64,000 nucleotides of DNA from a virus, in IMG/VR virus record IMGVR_UViG_3300027714_000001, positions 1-64,000 of that record; one strand, written 5' to 3'. Both the position numbers and the translations under genes were made by a program. The notes beneath the pieces are model-generated. The model was not told the DNA's origin. It worked only from the letters and a program-made list of their open reading frames with translations, and did not search any database. Every line of letters starts with the position of its first letter. The first letter of the stretch is position 1. Shown here piece by piece: positions 19,773-27,436 of this stretch.

Positions 19773-21157
19773 ATTCCTAAGCCCTCTACTGCTTTTCCTA
19801 ATTTGCTATCTTCATCCTCTACAGGTTCTAGATCCTCAAGAACTACTGCTCTTGGGTCTATGCGTAGGGACGTCCAACTAATTCCAACTCTGTGTCTGCC
19901 TTCATCATTTGTACCTCTAGCTTTAGTAGTTTCTAATAACAAACTATTAGAGTCTTTAGAGTCTACTTTAAGTAGTTGTGCAACGTCAGCGGCATCTAGT
20001 ATTCCCTTAGAGAATCTAGCAATACCGTCTTCGTTCATTTGATAAGGACTTACTATACACATGTCATATTTCCTAGCTAAATTTTTTAGTGTCTTAGATA
20101 CTACAATCTGAGGTTTCCAATCGTACATATCTGTTGTACTATCTAGGACTAACTGGTTTAAGTAATCTACTACTCCCAGTCCTAGTTTGTCTCCATACTT
20201 TGATTTATATGTAGACAGTTTAGCATCAACTCCACCTACTGATAGGCTTCTGTCGTCTACTATTATAATTTTACCTTCTTCTTTTTCCTCACAAGTATCG
20301 TATAGTTCATCTTGAAAGTCAAAAATATCTACAGTCTTGCCTGAGTTAAAGTATTTATCGAAGACTTTATCGCCACCCTCGAACAAAGACGCCATAACTG
20401 CGGCCACTTTCCTAATATCATCGTCACATAGATTACCTTGTTTAAGGTCTGCGGTAGACACATCTGCGAGAATACATATTATTCTCTGCATAGTCTCACC
20501 AGCCGTCATTTCTATTGTGAAATAAATCGAAACATTCTTTTGTAGGTGTTGTTGTGCTACTAGGTTAGCGCAGAATATAGATTTTCCGCTACCGGCCTTA
20601 CCTCCAATAAGCACTAGCTCTTGTTTGTAATAACCTCCTGCTTCTTGATCCCATTCGTCGCAAACACCTGAGTAAACTTTTTGATTAAATAAAACGTCTG
20701 GTCTTTTAAATACTTTTATATCTGCTATAGTCTGCACACAGTTAGTAGAGGTAATCTTTTCTTCTAGTTTGTGTGTAAGTCCAGATACTTCGTCTAATAA
20801 AGAATGTCTGTCAGTCATGGAAATGGTTTCTAACATTCCGTCTATTAAATCTAAGATGGTATTTTGTGCGTATTGGTTAGCTAGTTCTTCTATGGCTACT
20901 TCTATATCTATAGGGCCTGGGTCTATTAATCTTAAAGAAGCTAAGGCAGATAAAACTTTTCTGTCCCGACTTCGGTAGACCTCTAATTCGCCTATATTGG
21001 GAATGTATCCCTTATCCTGATAGAAGCTATTTATGTGTTTTAATACTGAGGAGAAAGAGCTAGAGAAATAATCATTATTGATTTCTGAATAATATTTTAA
21101 AGCCTGTTCCCTGTCTTGTTGAAGGAGCAGATGTAGCGTTATTCCTTCTATATTCAC
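19769..21157 (-). CDS. Replicative DnaB-like helicase
   Basis: 462 aa RecA-fold hexameric helicase. Walker A IGGKAGSGKSIF near residue 185, Walker B IIIVDD, and a DnaB-like C-terminal core (IVSPYQMNEDG, ARGTNDEG). The start is GTG 21157; its Shine-Dalgarno GAGG lies in the last codons of a 12-codon upstream frame, so translation may be coupled. It is followed by the overlapping primase. Confidence 0.9.
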   Translation of the reverse strand: MNIEGITLHLLLQQDREQALKYYSEINNDYFSSSFSSVLKHINSFYQDKGYIPNIGELEVYRSRDRKVLSALASLRLIDPGPIDIEVAIEELANQYAQNTILDLIDGMLETISMTDRHSLLDEVSGLTHKLEEKITSTNCVQTIADIKVFKRPDVLFNQKVYSGVCDEWDQEAGGYYKQELVLIGGKAGSGKSIFCANLVAQQHLQKNVSIYFTIEMTAGETMQRIICILADVSTADLKQGNLCDDDIRKVAAVMASLFEGGDKVFDKYFNSGKTVDIFDFQDELYDTCEEKEEGKIIIVDDRSLSVGGVDAKLSTYKSKYGDKLGLGVVDYLNQLVLDSTTDMYDWKPQIVVSKTLKNLARKYDMCIVSPYQMNEDGIARFSKGILDAADVAQLLKVDSKDSNSLLLETTKARGTNDEGRHRVGISWTSLRIDPRAVVLEDLEPVEDEDSKLGKAVEGLGI

Positions 21158-21159
21158 TA

Positions 21160-21198
21160 TTATACCTCAGTGTAATCTGGGAAGTATATATTTTCCAT
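21160..21198 (-). CDS. 12-codon leader peptide before the helicase gene
   Basis: ATG 21198 is preceded by a full AAGGAGG Shine-Dalgarno and reads MENIYFPDYTEV before TAA, 2 nt before the helicase GTG. It lies right after a terminator. The strong ribosome site on a tiny frame suggests translational coupling or regulation; product function unknown. Confidence 0.55.
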   Translation of the reverse strand: MENIYFPDYTEV

Positions 21199-21212
21199 TA
21201 GTACCTCCTTAA

Positions 21213-21240
21213 AACAAAAAAGGGCGGCGAAAGCCACCCT
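21213..21240 (-). terminator. Intrinsic terminator after the D5-like gene
   Basis: Minus strand: 8-bp stem AGGGTGGC / GCCGCCCT (one G-U pair), 4-nt loop, then TTTTTTG. It separates the D5-like gene from the helicase-primase genes. Confidence 0.88.
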
Positions 21241-21264
21241 CTTAATATAAATTACACCAGATTT

Positions 21265-22002
21265 TTAGTCAGAAGTCTTTTCAGCTAGTTTAGCATGCTT
21301 GGCTTCACCATCATAGTCAGTACAACTAACACCACGACGGGTTAATATAGATTTAATACCACGAGCACTACGGCCAGTCGCTTCTACAACATCTTCTACT
21401 GACATATTTGTAACGTCAATACCTTCTAGAATGTCCTTAGACTCTTTTGCTGTGCTTTTTTCTTGCTTGGGCATAGCTGCAATATCTTTTGAGCGTACTA
21501 ATGATAACGACTTACCACGCACACTTGCGATTGTCTTACCGAATGCTTCTGCAAGAACTTCCATTGTAGCTCCACCTTCTACTAAAGAAACAAACTTAGC
21601 TTCTTCGGCTTCTGTGTACGTACGAGGAGCAGCTTTCTTTTCTGCTTTACGAACTTTACCAAACAATTCCATGTTTAATAGCTTGCCCTGTACCTGTTTA
21701 GAGGTAAAGTCACCATTTTGGAAAGATGCTGCAATTTCTGCGTAAGTTAATAGGTTCTCATTAGCATTTACTAATGCTTCTAGAGCTGCTTCTTGCTCTG
21801 CTGTCCAAGCTGATGCTTTAGCAGTTGCCTTGGCTACAGTGAACTCCATTTTACGTAACTTGGCTCCGATAGAACGTGAAGTAGTACCCATTTCGTCTGC
21901 AATTTCTACTAGACGATCTTGAGATACTTCTGCTGTAATATCTCCTGCTAGTTGTGTTAGTGTTGCTGTGTTTATTTCGTTCCAGTTAATTTTAGTTGAC
22001 AT
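21265..22002 (-). CDS. D5-like DNA-binding protein
   Basis: 245 aa. Three repeated helix-rich blocks, each like a Myb/HTH unit (EIADEMGTTSRSIGAKLRKM, EIAASFQNGDFTSKQVQGKL, VLAEAFGKTIASVRGKSL, then EATGRSARGIKSIL), separated by Lys/Ala linkers. Size and position next to the split ligase match T5 D5, an abundant early DNA-binding protein needed for replication and late transcription. It overlaps LigB by 11 nt and has its own terminator. Confidence 0.72.
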   Translation of the reverse strand: MSTKINWNEINTATLTQLAGDITAEVSQDRLVEIADEMGTTSRSIGAKLRKMEFTVAKATAKASAWTAEQEAALEALVNANENLLTYAEIAASFQNGDFTSKQVQGKLLNMELFGKVRKAEKKAAPRTYTEAEEAKFVSLVEGGATMEVLAEAFGKTIASVRGKSLSLVRSKDIAAMPKQEKSTAKESKDILEGIDVTNMSVEDVVEATGRSARGIKSILTRRGVSCTDYDGEAKHAKLAEKTSD

Positions 22003-22759
22003 ATATTTCCTCTAGGTCTGTTATTGTTAGTATTTGAATACCGTTATTTATTGCTTTTTTGTATGAAGATGATTGACTACCATCTTCGCTAATTAGATAC
22101 TTTACATCTTTTGTAACCGAACTTTTTACGTTGAACCCTAATGCTTCTAAATGAGCTTGGGCGGATGTTCTATTAGAGAAGTTGTCTAGCTTTCCTGTTA
22201 TTGATACAGTTGGCAGAGTTGTTTCAACTCGTACTTCCTGTGCGGTAAAAGTAGCTTCCCATAAATCTTTGTATATAGGCCAGTCTAATTCTATCCAGTT
22301 TATTAAATTTTCAGCTGCTTTGTCCCCGATGCCCTGCATTTTGCACATATTGAATGTGATGTTCGAAACTGAGTCGAATGAGAGTTTTCGCATAGCACCA
22401 TCTCCGATTAACGGGATAGAACAGGCAGCTAAAAAATCGTTTGGAGAAATACCTAGTCTAGTTCTATCTACTAAAACTTGTACTAGCTTGTGAGCCATAT
22501 GCTCTGATATTCCTTTAGATTGAGCGTAGTCAGTCGATAAGGTCAACAAATCGTTGAAATTATGTAGTCCTAGCTTTTCTAGTGTAGCTTCTCCGAATCC
22601 TTTTATCTTTAATTTTTTACAGAAGTTTTGTAGTCGCTTGGTAGATTGAGCAGGACAATCATCAGTATTTCTACAGAATAATTGGTCTTTGACTCGTTCA
22701 ATAGCAGAGCTACAAGAAGGACATTGTGTTGGAGCTAATATATTCATTATTTTTTCCAT
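21992..22759 (-). CDS. ligB: NAD-dependent DNA ligase, subunit B (Zn-HhH-BRCT)
   Basis: 255 aa carrying the C-terminal half of a LigA-type ligase: four-Cys zinc finger (CPSC ... CRNTDDCPAQ), helix-hairpin-helix repeats (KGFGEATLEKLG, MQGIGDKAAENL) and a C-terminal BRCT domain (VSITGKLDNFSNR ... YLISEDG). No adenylation domain. It must work with the upstream subunit A, as in T5. An ATG lies four codons inside (22747) and is an alternative start. Confidence 0.9.
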   Translation of the reverse strand: MEKIMNILAPTQCPSCSSAIERVKDQLFCRNTDDCPAQSTKRLQNFCKKLKIKGFGEATLEKLGLHNFNDLLTLSTDYAQSKGISEHMAHKLVQVLVDRTRLGISPNDFLAACSIPLIGDGAMRKLSFDSVSNITFNMCKMQGIGDKAAENLINWIELDWPIYKDLWEATFTAQEVRVETTLPTVSITGKLDNFSNRTSAQAHLEALGFNVKSSVTKDVKYLISEDGSQSSSYKKAINNGIQILTITDLEEIYVN

Positions 22760-22788
22760 CTATAGTTAGTGCCTCAACTTCTGAAACT

Positions 22789-22817
22789 ATTATAGCTAGA
22801 AATTGACAAAATTGCAA
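22789..22817 (-). promoter_or_regulatory. Promoter of ligB
   Basis: Minus strand TTGCAA (22817-22812), 17 nt, TATAAT (22794-22789), then a leader reading TTTCAGAAGTTGAGG. It lies between the two ligase subunit genes, so subunit B can be expressed independently. Confidence 0.85.
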
Positions 22818-22854
22818 GAAGTTTTTAAAACTATTTTACGTGAGGTGTACTTAT

Positions 22855-23817
22855 TTAGTCGTATATCCTACCAATAATCTTAGGGATAATTTCGCCTGAA
22901 CGGATAACCTGTACTGTACAACCTATCTCTAGGTCAAGAGCTTCGATGTATGCTATATTATTTAAGGTAGCACGCGATATAGTTGCTTCTCCTATAACTA
23001 TTGGTTCTAAAATACCTACTGGAGTAACTTTACCACTCTTACCCGTCTGCCAAATAACTTCCATAAGTTTTGTACTTACTGCTTCAGCTTCTTCTTTGTA
23101 CGCAAATGCTCCGCGAGGGAATCTATCAGTAAACCCTAGTCTGTTAAACCCTACATTGGAATTAAGTCGGTACACTATACCGTCTGTAGGGTATATGTCT
23201 GACCAAGAAAATTCATCATTAGTAGATGCAGTTGAAAAGCCCCAATTATGTAAAGTTATTAAATCGTCTTTATAGGTTAATTCTAAACCCCATAGGTTTT
23301 GAACTACTTGTACGTTGTACGCAATGAACTCCATATCTCCTTCAGTACGTTTCTCCTGCCACACTTTCATATCTTTTTGATTTAGTGCACCACTAGCGTA
23401 GTTACGAGAGTTTTCCATATCTTTATGAGCGACTATCTCTCCAGTTATTTGTACAATGCCTTGTTTAGGAATAGTAGGAGGTACATTTAGAGTTCGTACT
23501 TTATCAGTAATGTCTCTGCCTTTAATACCATCTCCACGAGTCAAGGCTATTGTAAGCTTGCCATTAACATAGGTTAAGTCAGCTGCTGCACCGTCTAGCT
23601 TTTCAGATTTTACGTAGTCTCCTATAGGTAAAGCTCCGTCACGATCATAGTGCTTCTTTAAAGAGTACATTCTATACGCATGAGGAATTTCTCCTACGCC
23701 TGATATAATCTGGCCGTGGATACGTTCTAGTGCGTCATATTCTTCGTTACTTACAATAGGATTACCGTTATAGTATGCTTTTGAATATGCTGTCATTAAC
23801 TCTTTAATCTTTTGCAT
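22855..23817 (-). CDS. ligA: NAD-dependent DNA ligase, subunit A (adenylation + OB fold)
   Basis: 320 aa. Domain Ia (AYYNGNPIVSNEEYD) binds NAD; the nucleotidyltransferase has catalytic Lys in KSEKLDGAA, then TRGDGIKGRDIT; the OB fold follows (GKVTPVGILEP ... GEIIPKI). The protein ends exactly where the zinc finger would begin, and those domains are encoded separately at 21992-22759. Confidence 0.92.
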   Translation of the reverse strand: MQKIKELMTAYSKAYYNGNPIVSNEEYDALERIHGQIISGVGEIPHAYRMYSLKKHYDRDGALPIGDYVKSEKLDGAAADLTYVNGKLTIALTRGDGIKGRDITDKVRTLNVPPTIPKQGIVQITGEIVAHKDMENSRNYASGALNQKDMKVWQEKRTEGDMEFIAYNVQVVQNLWGLELTYKDDLITLHNWGFSTASTNDEFSWSDIYPTDGIVYRLNSNVGFNRLGFTDRFPRGAFAYKEEAEAVSTKLMEVIWQTGKSGKVTPVGILEPIVIGEATISRATLNNIAYIEALDLEIGCTVQVIRSGEIIPKIIGRIYD

Positions 23818-24133
23818 CTTTTGCTTCCTGAATTACTTGATCTAAAACTTCTGCGTCACTTAACATACCTGTAAACGATTTATATAGTCTGGACGTAACA
23901 TGCAAGTTATACGGTAAAGTTACTCCGTTATTACTTGGAGCATATTCCCCTTCAAAGTCCATGTACCATTCTCGGATACCAACATAGGTTTGATCTCTAA
24001 ATTCTGAGATCGTGAACCTATATTGTATTCCTTTTAAGTCGTTTTCTAGTATGATTGTCTCTATGAGGTCAGTGTGTTCCTCGTAACGATCATTAGGTTT
24101 AGCGATCGTTCTGTAGTATTGCGCTAAGGGGGG
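23804..24133 (-). pseudogene. PC4-like ssDNA-binding domain in a frame without a normal start
   Basis: Minus-strand frame open from a TAA at 24134-24136 to a TAA at 23804-23806, with no ATG, GTG or TTG before the middle of the domain. It reads ... AKPNDRYEEHTDLIE ... GIQYRFTISEFRDQTYVGI, REWYMDFEG, APSNNGVTLP ..., which matches the PC4/p15 ssDNA-binding fold (beta strands, then the IREW and GxxLP signatures). The upstream gene (24099-24365) runs into it in another frame across a run of six C (24133-24128), and a +1 shift there would fuse the two. It may be a frameshifted gene, a sequencing indel, or start at ATC 24114. It overlaps ligA by 14 nt. Confidence 0.6.
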
Positions 24134-24365
24134 TTAGCTTTTTTACTTTCTTATATTCGACTTTTACAAGTTTGTTGTAATTCCAGTTCCAAAGTAAAAC
24201 CTCAGTCTCAAGGTTTACTTTGATAGGATACTTAGAAGTCATAAACGGTTCGGTTATTTCTGCTGTACAAACTCCCCAAGCTGTTCCGCCTGTTACGGGA
24301 TTTTGGTAATACATGTAAAAATCTCCCATGTAATTCGCACTATTATCAAAAACAACTTTTAACAT
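24099..24365 (-). CDS. Hypothetical protein, possibly the N-terminal half of a PC4-like protein
   Basis: 88 aa, MLKVVFDNSANYMGDFYMYY at the start, ending KKLTPLSAILQNDR. No family recognised. Its last 35 nt overlap the PC4-like frame, and a +1 shift in the C6 run gives a single protein of about 185 aa with the PC4 domain at its C-terminus. Stop 24099-24101. Confidence 0.6.
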   Translation of the reverse strand: MLKVVFDNSANYMGDFYMYYQNPVTGGTAWGVCTAEITEPFMTSKYPIKVNLETEVLLWNWNYNKLVKVEYKKVKKLTPLSAILQNDR

Positions 24366-24366
24366 A

Positions 24367-24777
24367 TTATTCTCCTACTAACGGCTGTAGTACACCAGTA
24401 AAGTACATTGCTGCTTTACCTGTTAATTTATCTAGAATCTCATTTTCTAGTGCAGCTGGATCGTTGTTAGATAACATAACAATAACATCTTTTAGAGCTT
24501 GGATAGCTTCTGCTTTGTTTACTCGCTTGCTAGTACCTGCGGCTGCTGTACCACCTGCTGCTTTAGCTGCGGGAGCTACTGCTGATTTTTTGATGTACAC
24601 CCCAGCTCTGCTAAGTATTGCACGAGTACCGTTTACGGCCTCTTCGTATTTAACAGCAAGTTCTTCTACAACTTCCATAGAGTTTAAGGCACGACTTTCG
24701 TCAGTGTCATACTCATTAGCCATAGTGTCTGTGTACTCTTGAATTACTGCGTCTTTCTTGTCTTGTGTCCAAGCCAT
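24367..24777 (-). CDS. Hypothetical DNA-binding-like protein, 136 aa
   Basis: Helical N-terminal half (MAWTQDKKDAVIQEY ... VEELAVKYEEAVNGTRAILSRAG) resembling the Myb/HTH-like repeats of the D5-type protein, an Ala/Lys linker, and a helical C-terminus. Function unknown. Own promoter at 24810-24838 with the conserved AAATTAACTAAAAGG leader. Confidence 0.65.
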   Translation of the reverse strand: MAWTQDKKDAVIQEYTDTMANEYDTDESRALNSMEVVEELAVKYEEAVNGTRAILSRAGVYIKKSAVAPAAKAAGGTAAAGTSKRVNKAEAIQALKDVIVMLSNNDPAALENEILDKLTGKAAMYFTGVLQPLVGE

Positions 24778-24809
24778 TTTGTTTTTCCTTTTAGTTAATT
24801 TGAGAATCT

Positions 24810-24838
24810 ATTATAAGCTAATTTGATACTTTGGTCAA
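24810..24838 (-). promoter_or_regulatory. Promoter for 24777-24099 genes
   Basis: Minus strand TTGACC (24838-24833), 17 nt, TATAAT (24815-24810), then AGATTCTCAAATTAACTAAAAGG and ATG 24777. Confidence 0.85.
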
Positions 24839-24854
24839 GATGTTTTTTAATTTA

Positions 24855-25490
24855 TTATATGGGTTGCTCTTTGCTACAAAACTCGTCAGTAGGGAATTCG
24901 TGAACAACATAATTTCCTAGGTCTCTTGGCATAAAATTTAAATCTTCGTCACGACACAGCTTTATTATTTTTTCAACATGTTCTTTTGTAGATACATCAG
25001 GGTTAGTATTTATAGTAATTACTCCTGACTCACCCTTAAAGGCATTATCAAATCTAATAGAACTCTTTTTAGATAGTCCGCTAGGAGAGTAGTTTAAAGA
25101 CACACAACATTCTGAAAGACAACTAGCTTGATACTTTAATAAATAATTTCTTAAGTCTATTTGGTAAGGGGGACGTATAAATATAAAGTCAATGCTGTGC
25201 TTTAGTTTGGGAATAAATACTTCTATACGCTTAGACATCCAAGGTAACTTGTAGTAAGGGTTACGAGGGCCGAGGTCCGAGGGAGGTATAAAGTCTATTT
25301 TAGAACCTTCTAGGCCTATCTTAGTTAAAAACTCTTTAAACCCACAAGTAGTAATTTTAGATGTTGTGTAAATATCTATATCGTTGTAGTTGCCTCGATT
25401 TAGTATTAGTTTACGTGCGTAAGATCCTCCTATAACAAACTGCTCTGGAAATGTATCTCTGAGAGATTGTAGTAATTTTTCTACTATCAT
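24855..25490 (-). CDS. Nucleotidyltransferase-fold protein
   Basis: 211 aa. IGGSYARKL ... NDIDIYT gives the GGS and DxD pair of the pol-beta nucleotidyltransferase superfamily, with a third acidic residue candidate in IDFIFIRP. Distantly like CCA-adding or MNT-type enzymes; substrate unknown. In a tRNA-rich phage a tRNA end-processing role is possible but speculative. It overlaps the next gene by 4 nt. Confidence 0.65.
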   Translation of the reverse strand: MIVEKLLQSLRDTFPEQFVIGGSYARKLILNRGNYNDIDIYTTSKITTCGFKEFLTKIGLEGSKIDFIPPSDLGPRNPYYKLPWMSKRIEVFIPKLKHSIDFIFIRPPYQIDLRNYLLKYQASCLSECCVSLNYSPSGLSKKSSIRFDNAFKGESGVITINTNPDVSTKEHVEKIIKLCRDEDLNFMPRDLGNYVVHEFPTDEFCSKEQPI

Positions 25491-25756
25491 TTGGACACCA
25501 TTAAACTTTTCATTAGGTCAGGAAAGGTCATTGAGCCTTTAACTAATACTTTTCTTAATTCTTTCTCATCCCAACAGTCTTGGGGGCAGTCTATTTCTAG
25601 TTCGTACCCAAATTCTTTTATTACAGGTCCGCCTACCTCTACTCTGCTTAGGACTCCGTATACTGCTATTACTTTACAAGTGCCGTTACTTTCTGGAAAC
25701 TCTTTACTTACTAGCTGGACTCTTTCGCCTTTTTCATACAGGGGATGATTACTCAT
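25487..25756 (-). CDS. Hypothetical protein, 89 aa
   Basis: Beta-rich small protein (KGERVQLVSKEFPESNGTCK, VIAVYGVLSRVEVGG) with an SH3-like pattern. No recognised family. It overlaps both neighbours by 4 nt in the same operon. Confidence 0.65.
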   Translation of the reverse strand: MSNHPLYEKGERVQLVSKEFPESNGTCKVIAVYGVLSRVEVGGPVIKEFGYELEIDCPQDCWDEKELRKVLVKGSMTFPDLMKSLMVSK

Positions 25757-26427
25757 TGCATTGCCTTCTTTTTCTTGTTAGCTTCTACTAGAGTTTTGTT
25801 TACTTCGAAAGCAATTTCTTCGTTAGTAAGAGATGAACCTAGCAATTTAGATAAGTCTACACCTAGTTTTTCTATGTGAGACATGCTACCCAGTTCTGAG
25901 ACAGCTTGATAAGCGTACTCCATAGTGCCGTCTTTCCAGACACGAATACGGTAAGCGTTTTTGAATTTAGTTTTAACTTGAGCAATGCAACCATACTTAG
26001 CTGCCCAGACATACTGGCCGTCTGCAAAGCTATCTGCAATACATTCGTCAGGTAAAGCTGGAGGGCTTAGTGGATTAATTTTGTGATGCGTACGTAGCAT
26101 TGCACCATTTTTGTAAAGGTGATATTTGATTGTATCTGTGCTGCGGTAGAAAGACTCTGACAGCTCAGATAAAGAAGAACCAGAAAGATAGTCTGAAATT
26201 ATACCTACAAGCTCGTCATTGAGCAAAGGCAACTTACGCTTTTTTGCTCTGACTTCTTTGTCGATACGCTTTCGATTTAGGAAATCTTCTATTAGAGTCT
26301 CCATAGTACGGTTAGCAGAAACACCAATTATATCACAAGCGCCTTTCTTAGTGCCACCATCTTCTAGCCAATCTATAGCTCTGATAAATTGATCTTCTGT
26401 TATATCGTAAGTTTTTCGTCTAGCCAT
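25753..26427 (-). CDS. Putative HTH DNA-binding regulator
   Basis: 224 aa. Two helix-turn-helix-like segments: GGTKKGACDIIGVSANRTME (~30) and GSSLSELSESFYRSTDTIKY (~85), in a basic N-terminal half (NRKRIDKEVRAKKRK). The C-terminal half is beta-rich. Likely DNA-binding; whether transcriptional or replicative is unknown. First gene after its own promoter. Confidence 0.6.
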   Translation of the reverse strand: MARRKTYDITEDQFIRAIDWLEDGGTKKGACDIIGVSANRTMETLIEDFLNRKRIDKEVRAKKRKLPLLNDELVGIISDYLSGSSLSELSESFYRSTDTIKYHLYKNGAMLRTHHKINPLSPPALPDECIADSFADGQYVWAAKYGCIAQVKTKFKNAYRIRVWKDGTMEYAYQAVSELGSMSHIEKLGVDLSKLLGSSLTNEEIAFEVNKTLVEANKKKKAMQ

Positions 26428-26460
26428 AATTTATTTGCCTTTTCGTTAATTTCTAAAACT

Positions 26461-26489
26461 ATTATACGCAATTATTAGCTATTAGTCAA
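26461..26489 (-). promoter_or_regulatory. Promoter of the 26427 operon
   Basis: Minus strand TTGACT (26489-26484), 17 nt, TATAAT (26466-26461), then the leader AGTTTTAGAAATTAACG and AAAAGG before ATG 26427. Confidence 0.88.
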
Positions 26490-26495
26490 ATGAAT

Positions 26496-26630
26496 TTAAA
26501 AATCATAATCACTAAGGCATCCTTCACATAGCAACTGATAGGCATGTTGTGGAATTTCATCCACTAACACTACGTTATCTATTTCTGTTAATTCTTCACA
26601 TTCTGTTTCGCACCAACTACATGTACTCAT
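26496..26630 (-). CDS. 44-aa zinc-ribbon microprotein
   Basis: MSTCSWCETECEEL ... LLCEGCLSDYDF: two CxxC pairs, probably one zinc site. Start overlaps the stop of the next microprotein as ATGA. Function unknown. Confidence 0.6.
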   Translation of the reverse strand: MSTCSWCETECEELTEIDNVVLVDEIPQHAYQLLCEGCLSDYDF

Positions 26631-26755
26631 ATGCTACTTCCCATTGAATGTAGTTCTACGCACTCTTTACAAAATAAAGATATTTCGTTTTCTACGAAAG
26701 AGTCATGTAAGGTAGTTACGTATACCTCTTTGTCGCAATATTCGCAACTACTCAT
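26627..26755 (-). CDS. 42-aa zinc-ribbon microprotein
   Basis: MSSCEYCDKEVYV ... LFCKECVELHSMG: two CxxC pairs, similar in layout to the 26496-26630 product, so probably a tandem paralogue. It overlaps the neighbours by ATGA on both sides. Confidence 0.6.
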   Translation of the reverse strand: MSSCEYCDKEVYVTTLHDSFVENEISLFCKECVELHSMGSSI

Positions 26756-27192
26756 ATCTGATTTCCCATTAGTTTGTCATTTAACTTTTCTAGTTTTTTC
26801 ATGTACTTAGTTTGAGCATTTAGCTCTGTAAGCAATATTTGAGCTGCCTGCAAGGTTAGATGGTAATTCTCTGCTAATTCATCATAAGAACTAAATCTTT
26901 CTGTAGATATAGGAGATACGTTATTTAACCATTTCTCTACACCCTCTTTAGAAAGTCTGTCAGGACTAGCTTCTTCTCTTAGTGTTCGTGGGTCTATTGC
27001 CATTTTTACTGTTCCTGGGTAGGTTAATATTGGGTTTTGTAAGAAGGGGGTGCTTTCTATAATAGGAATGCCCAAAAACTTTTGTAGTTTGTTTCTAGAC
27101 ATTCCTTTATATTTAACTTCAAATTTTGCTGTTAACTTAGCTAGGGCTTCCTCTGGAGTTTCTTTTTCTGATTTATTAAAGCTACTATACAT
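26752..27192 (-). CDS. Hypothetical protein, 146 aa
   Basis: Highly charged and helical, ending in a coiled coil (LLTELNAQTKYMKKLEKLNDKL). The middle segment SYDELAENYHLTLQAAQILL looks like a helix-turn-helix. Start ATG 27192 (a TTG directly precedes it), with AGAGAG upstream. Overlaps both neighbours in a compact operon. Confidence 0.65.
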   Translation of the reverse strand: MYSSFNKSEKETPEEALAKLTAKFEVKYKGMSRNKLQKFLGIPIIESTPFLQNPILTYPGTVKMAIDPRTLREEASPDRLSKEGVEKWLNNVSPISTERFSSYDELAENYHLTLQAAQILLTELNAQTKYMKKLEKLNDKLMGNQI

Positions 27193-27436
27193 CAATATCT
27201 CTCTTTAAGCAAATAATTTTTTTCTTAAAATTAGCCACGTACTTCTCAAAGTTTGGTGGCAGTTGTTTTAGTTTTTGTACTAGATCAAAGAAGTCATGGT
27301 GTTGTGCCACAAACTCTGGAAGTACGCGACATACGGTAGTATATGTATCTTTGCCAGGTTTTACTTTAGTTGGCTTTTTCTTGTAAATACTATTATCAAA
27401 CTTCTTAGGAATCTCTCTCTTGGGAAACGGTTTCAT
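27185..27436 (-). CDS. Small basic protein, 83 aa
   Basis: Very Lys-rich N-terminus (MKPFPKREIPKKFDNSIYKKKPTK in part), predicted pI high. Directly follows the large helicase gene without a gap. May bind nucleic acid; no family recognised. Confidence 0.6.
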   Translation of the reverse strand: MKPFPKREIPKKFDNSIYKKKPTKVKPGKDTYTTVCRVLPEFVAQHHDFFDLVQKLKQLPPNFEKYVANFKKKIICLKRDIDV

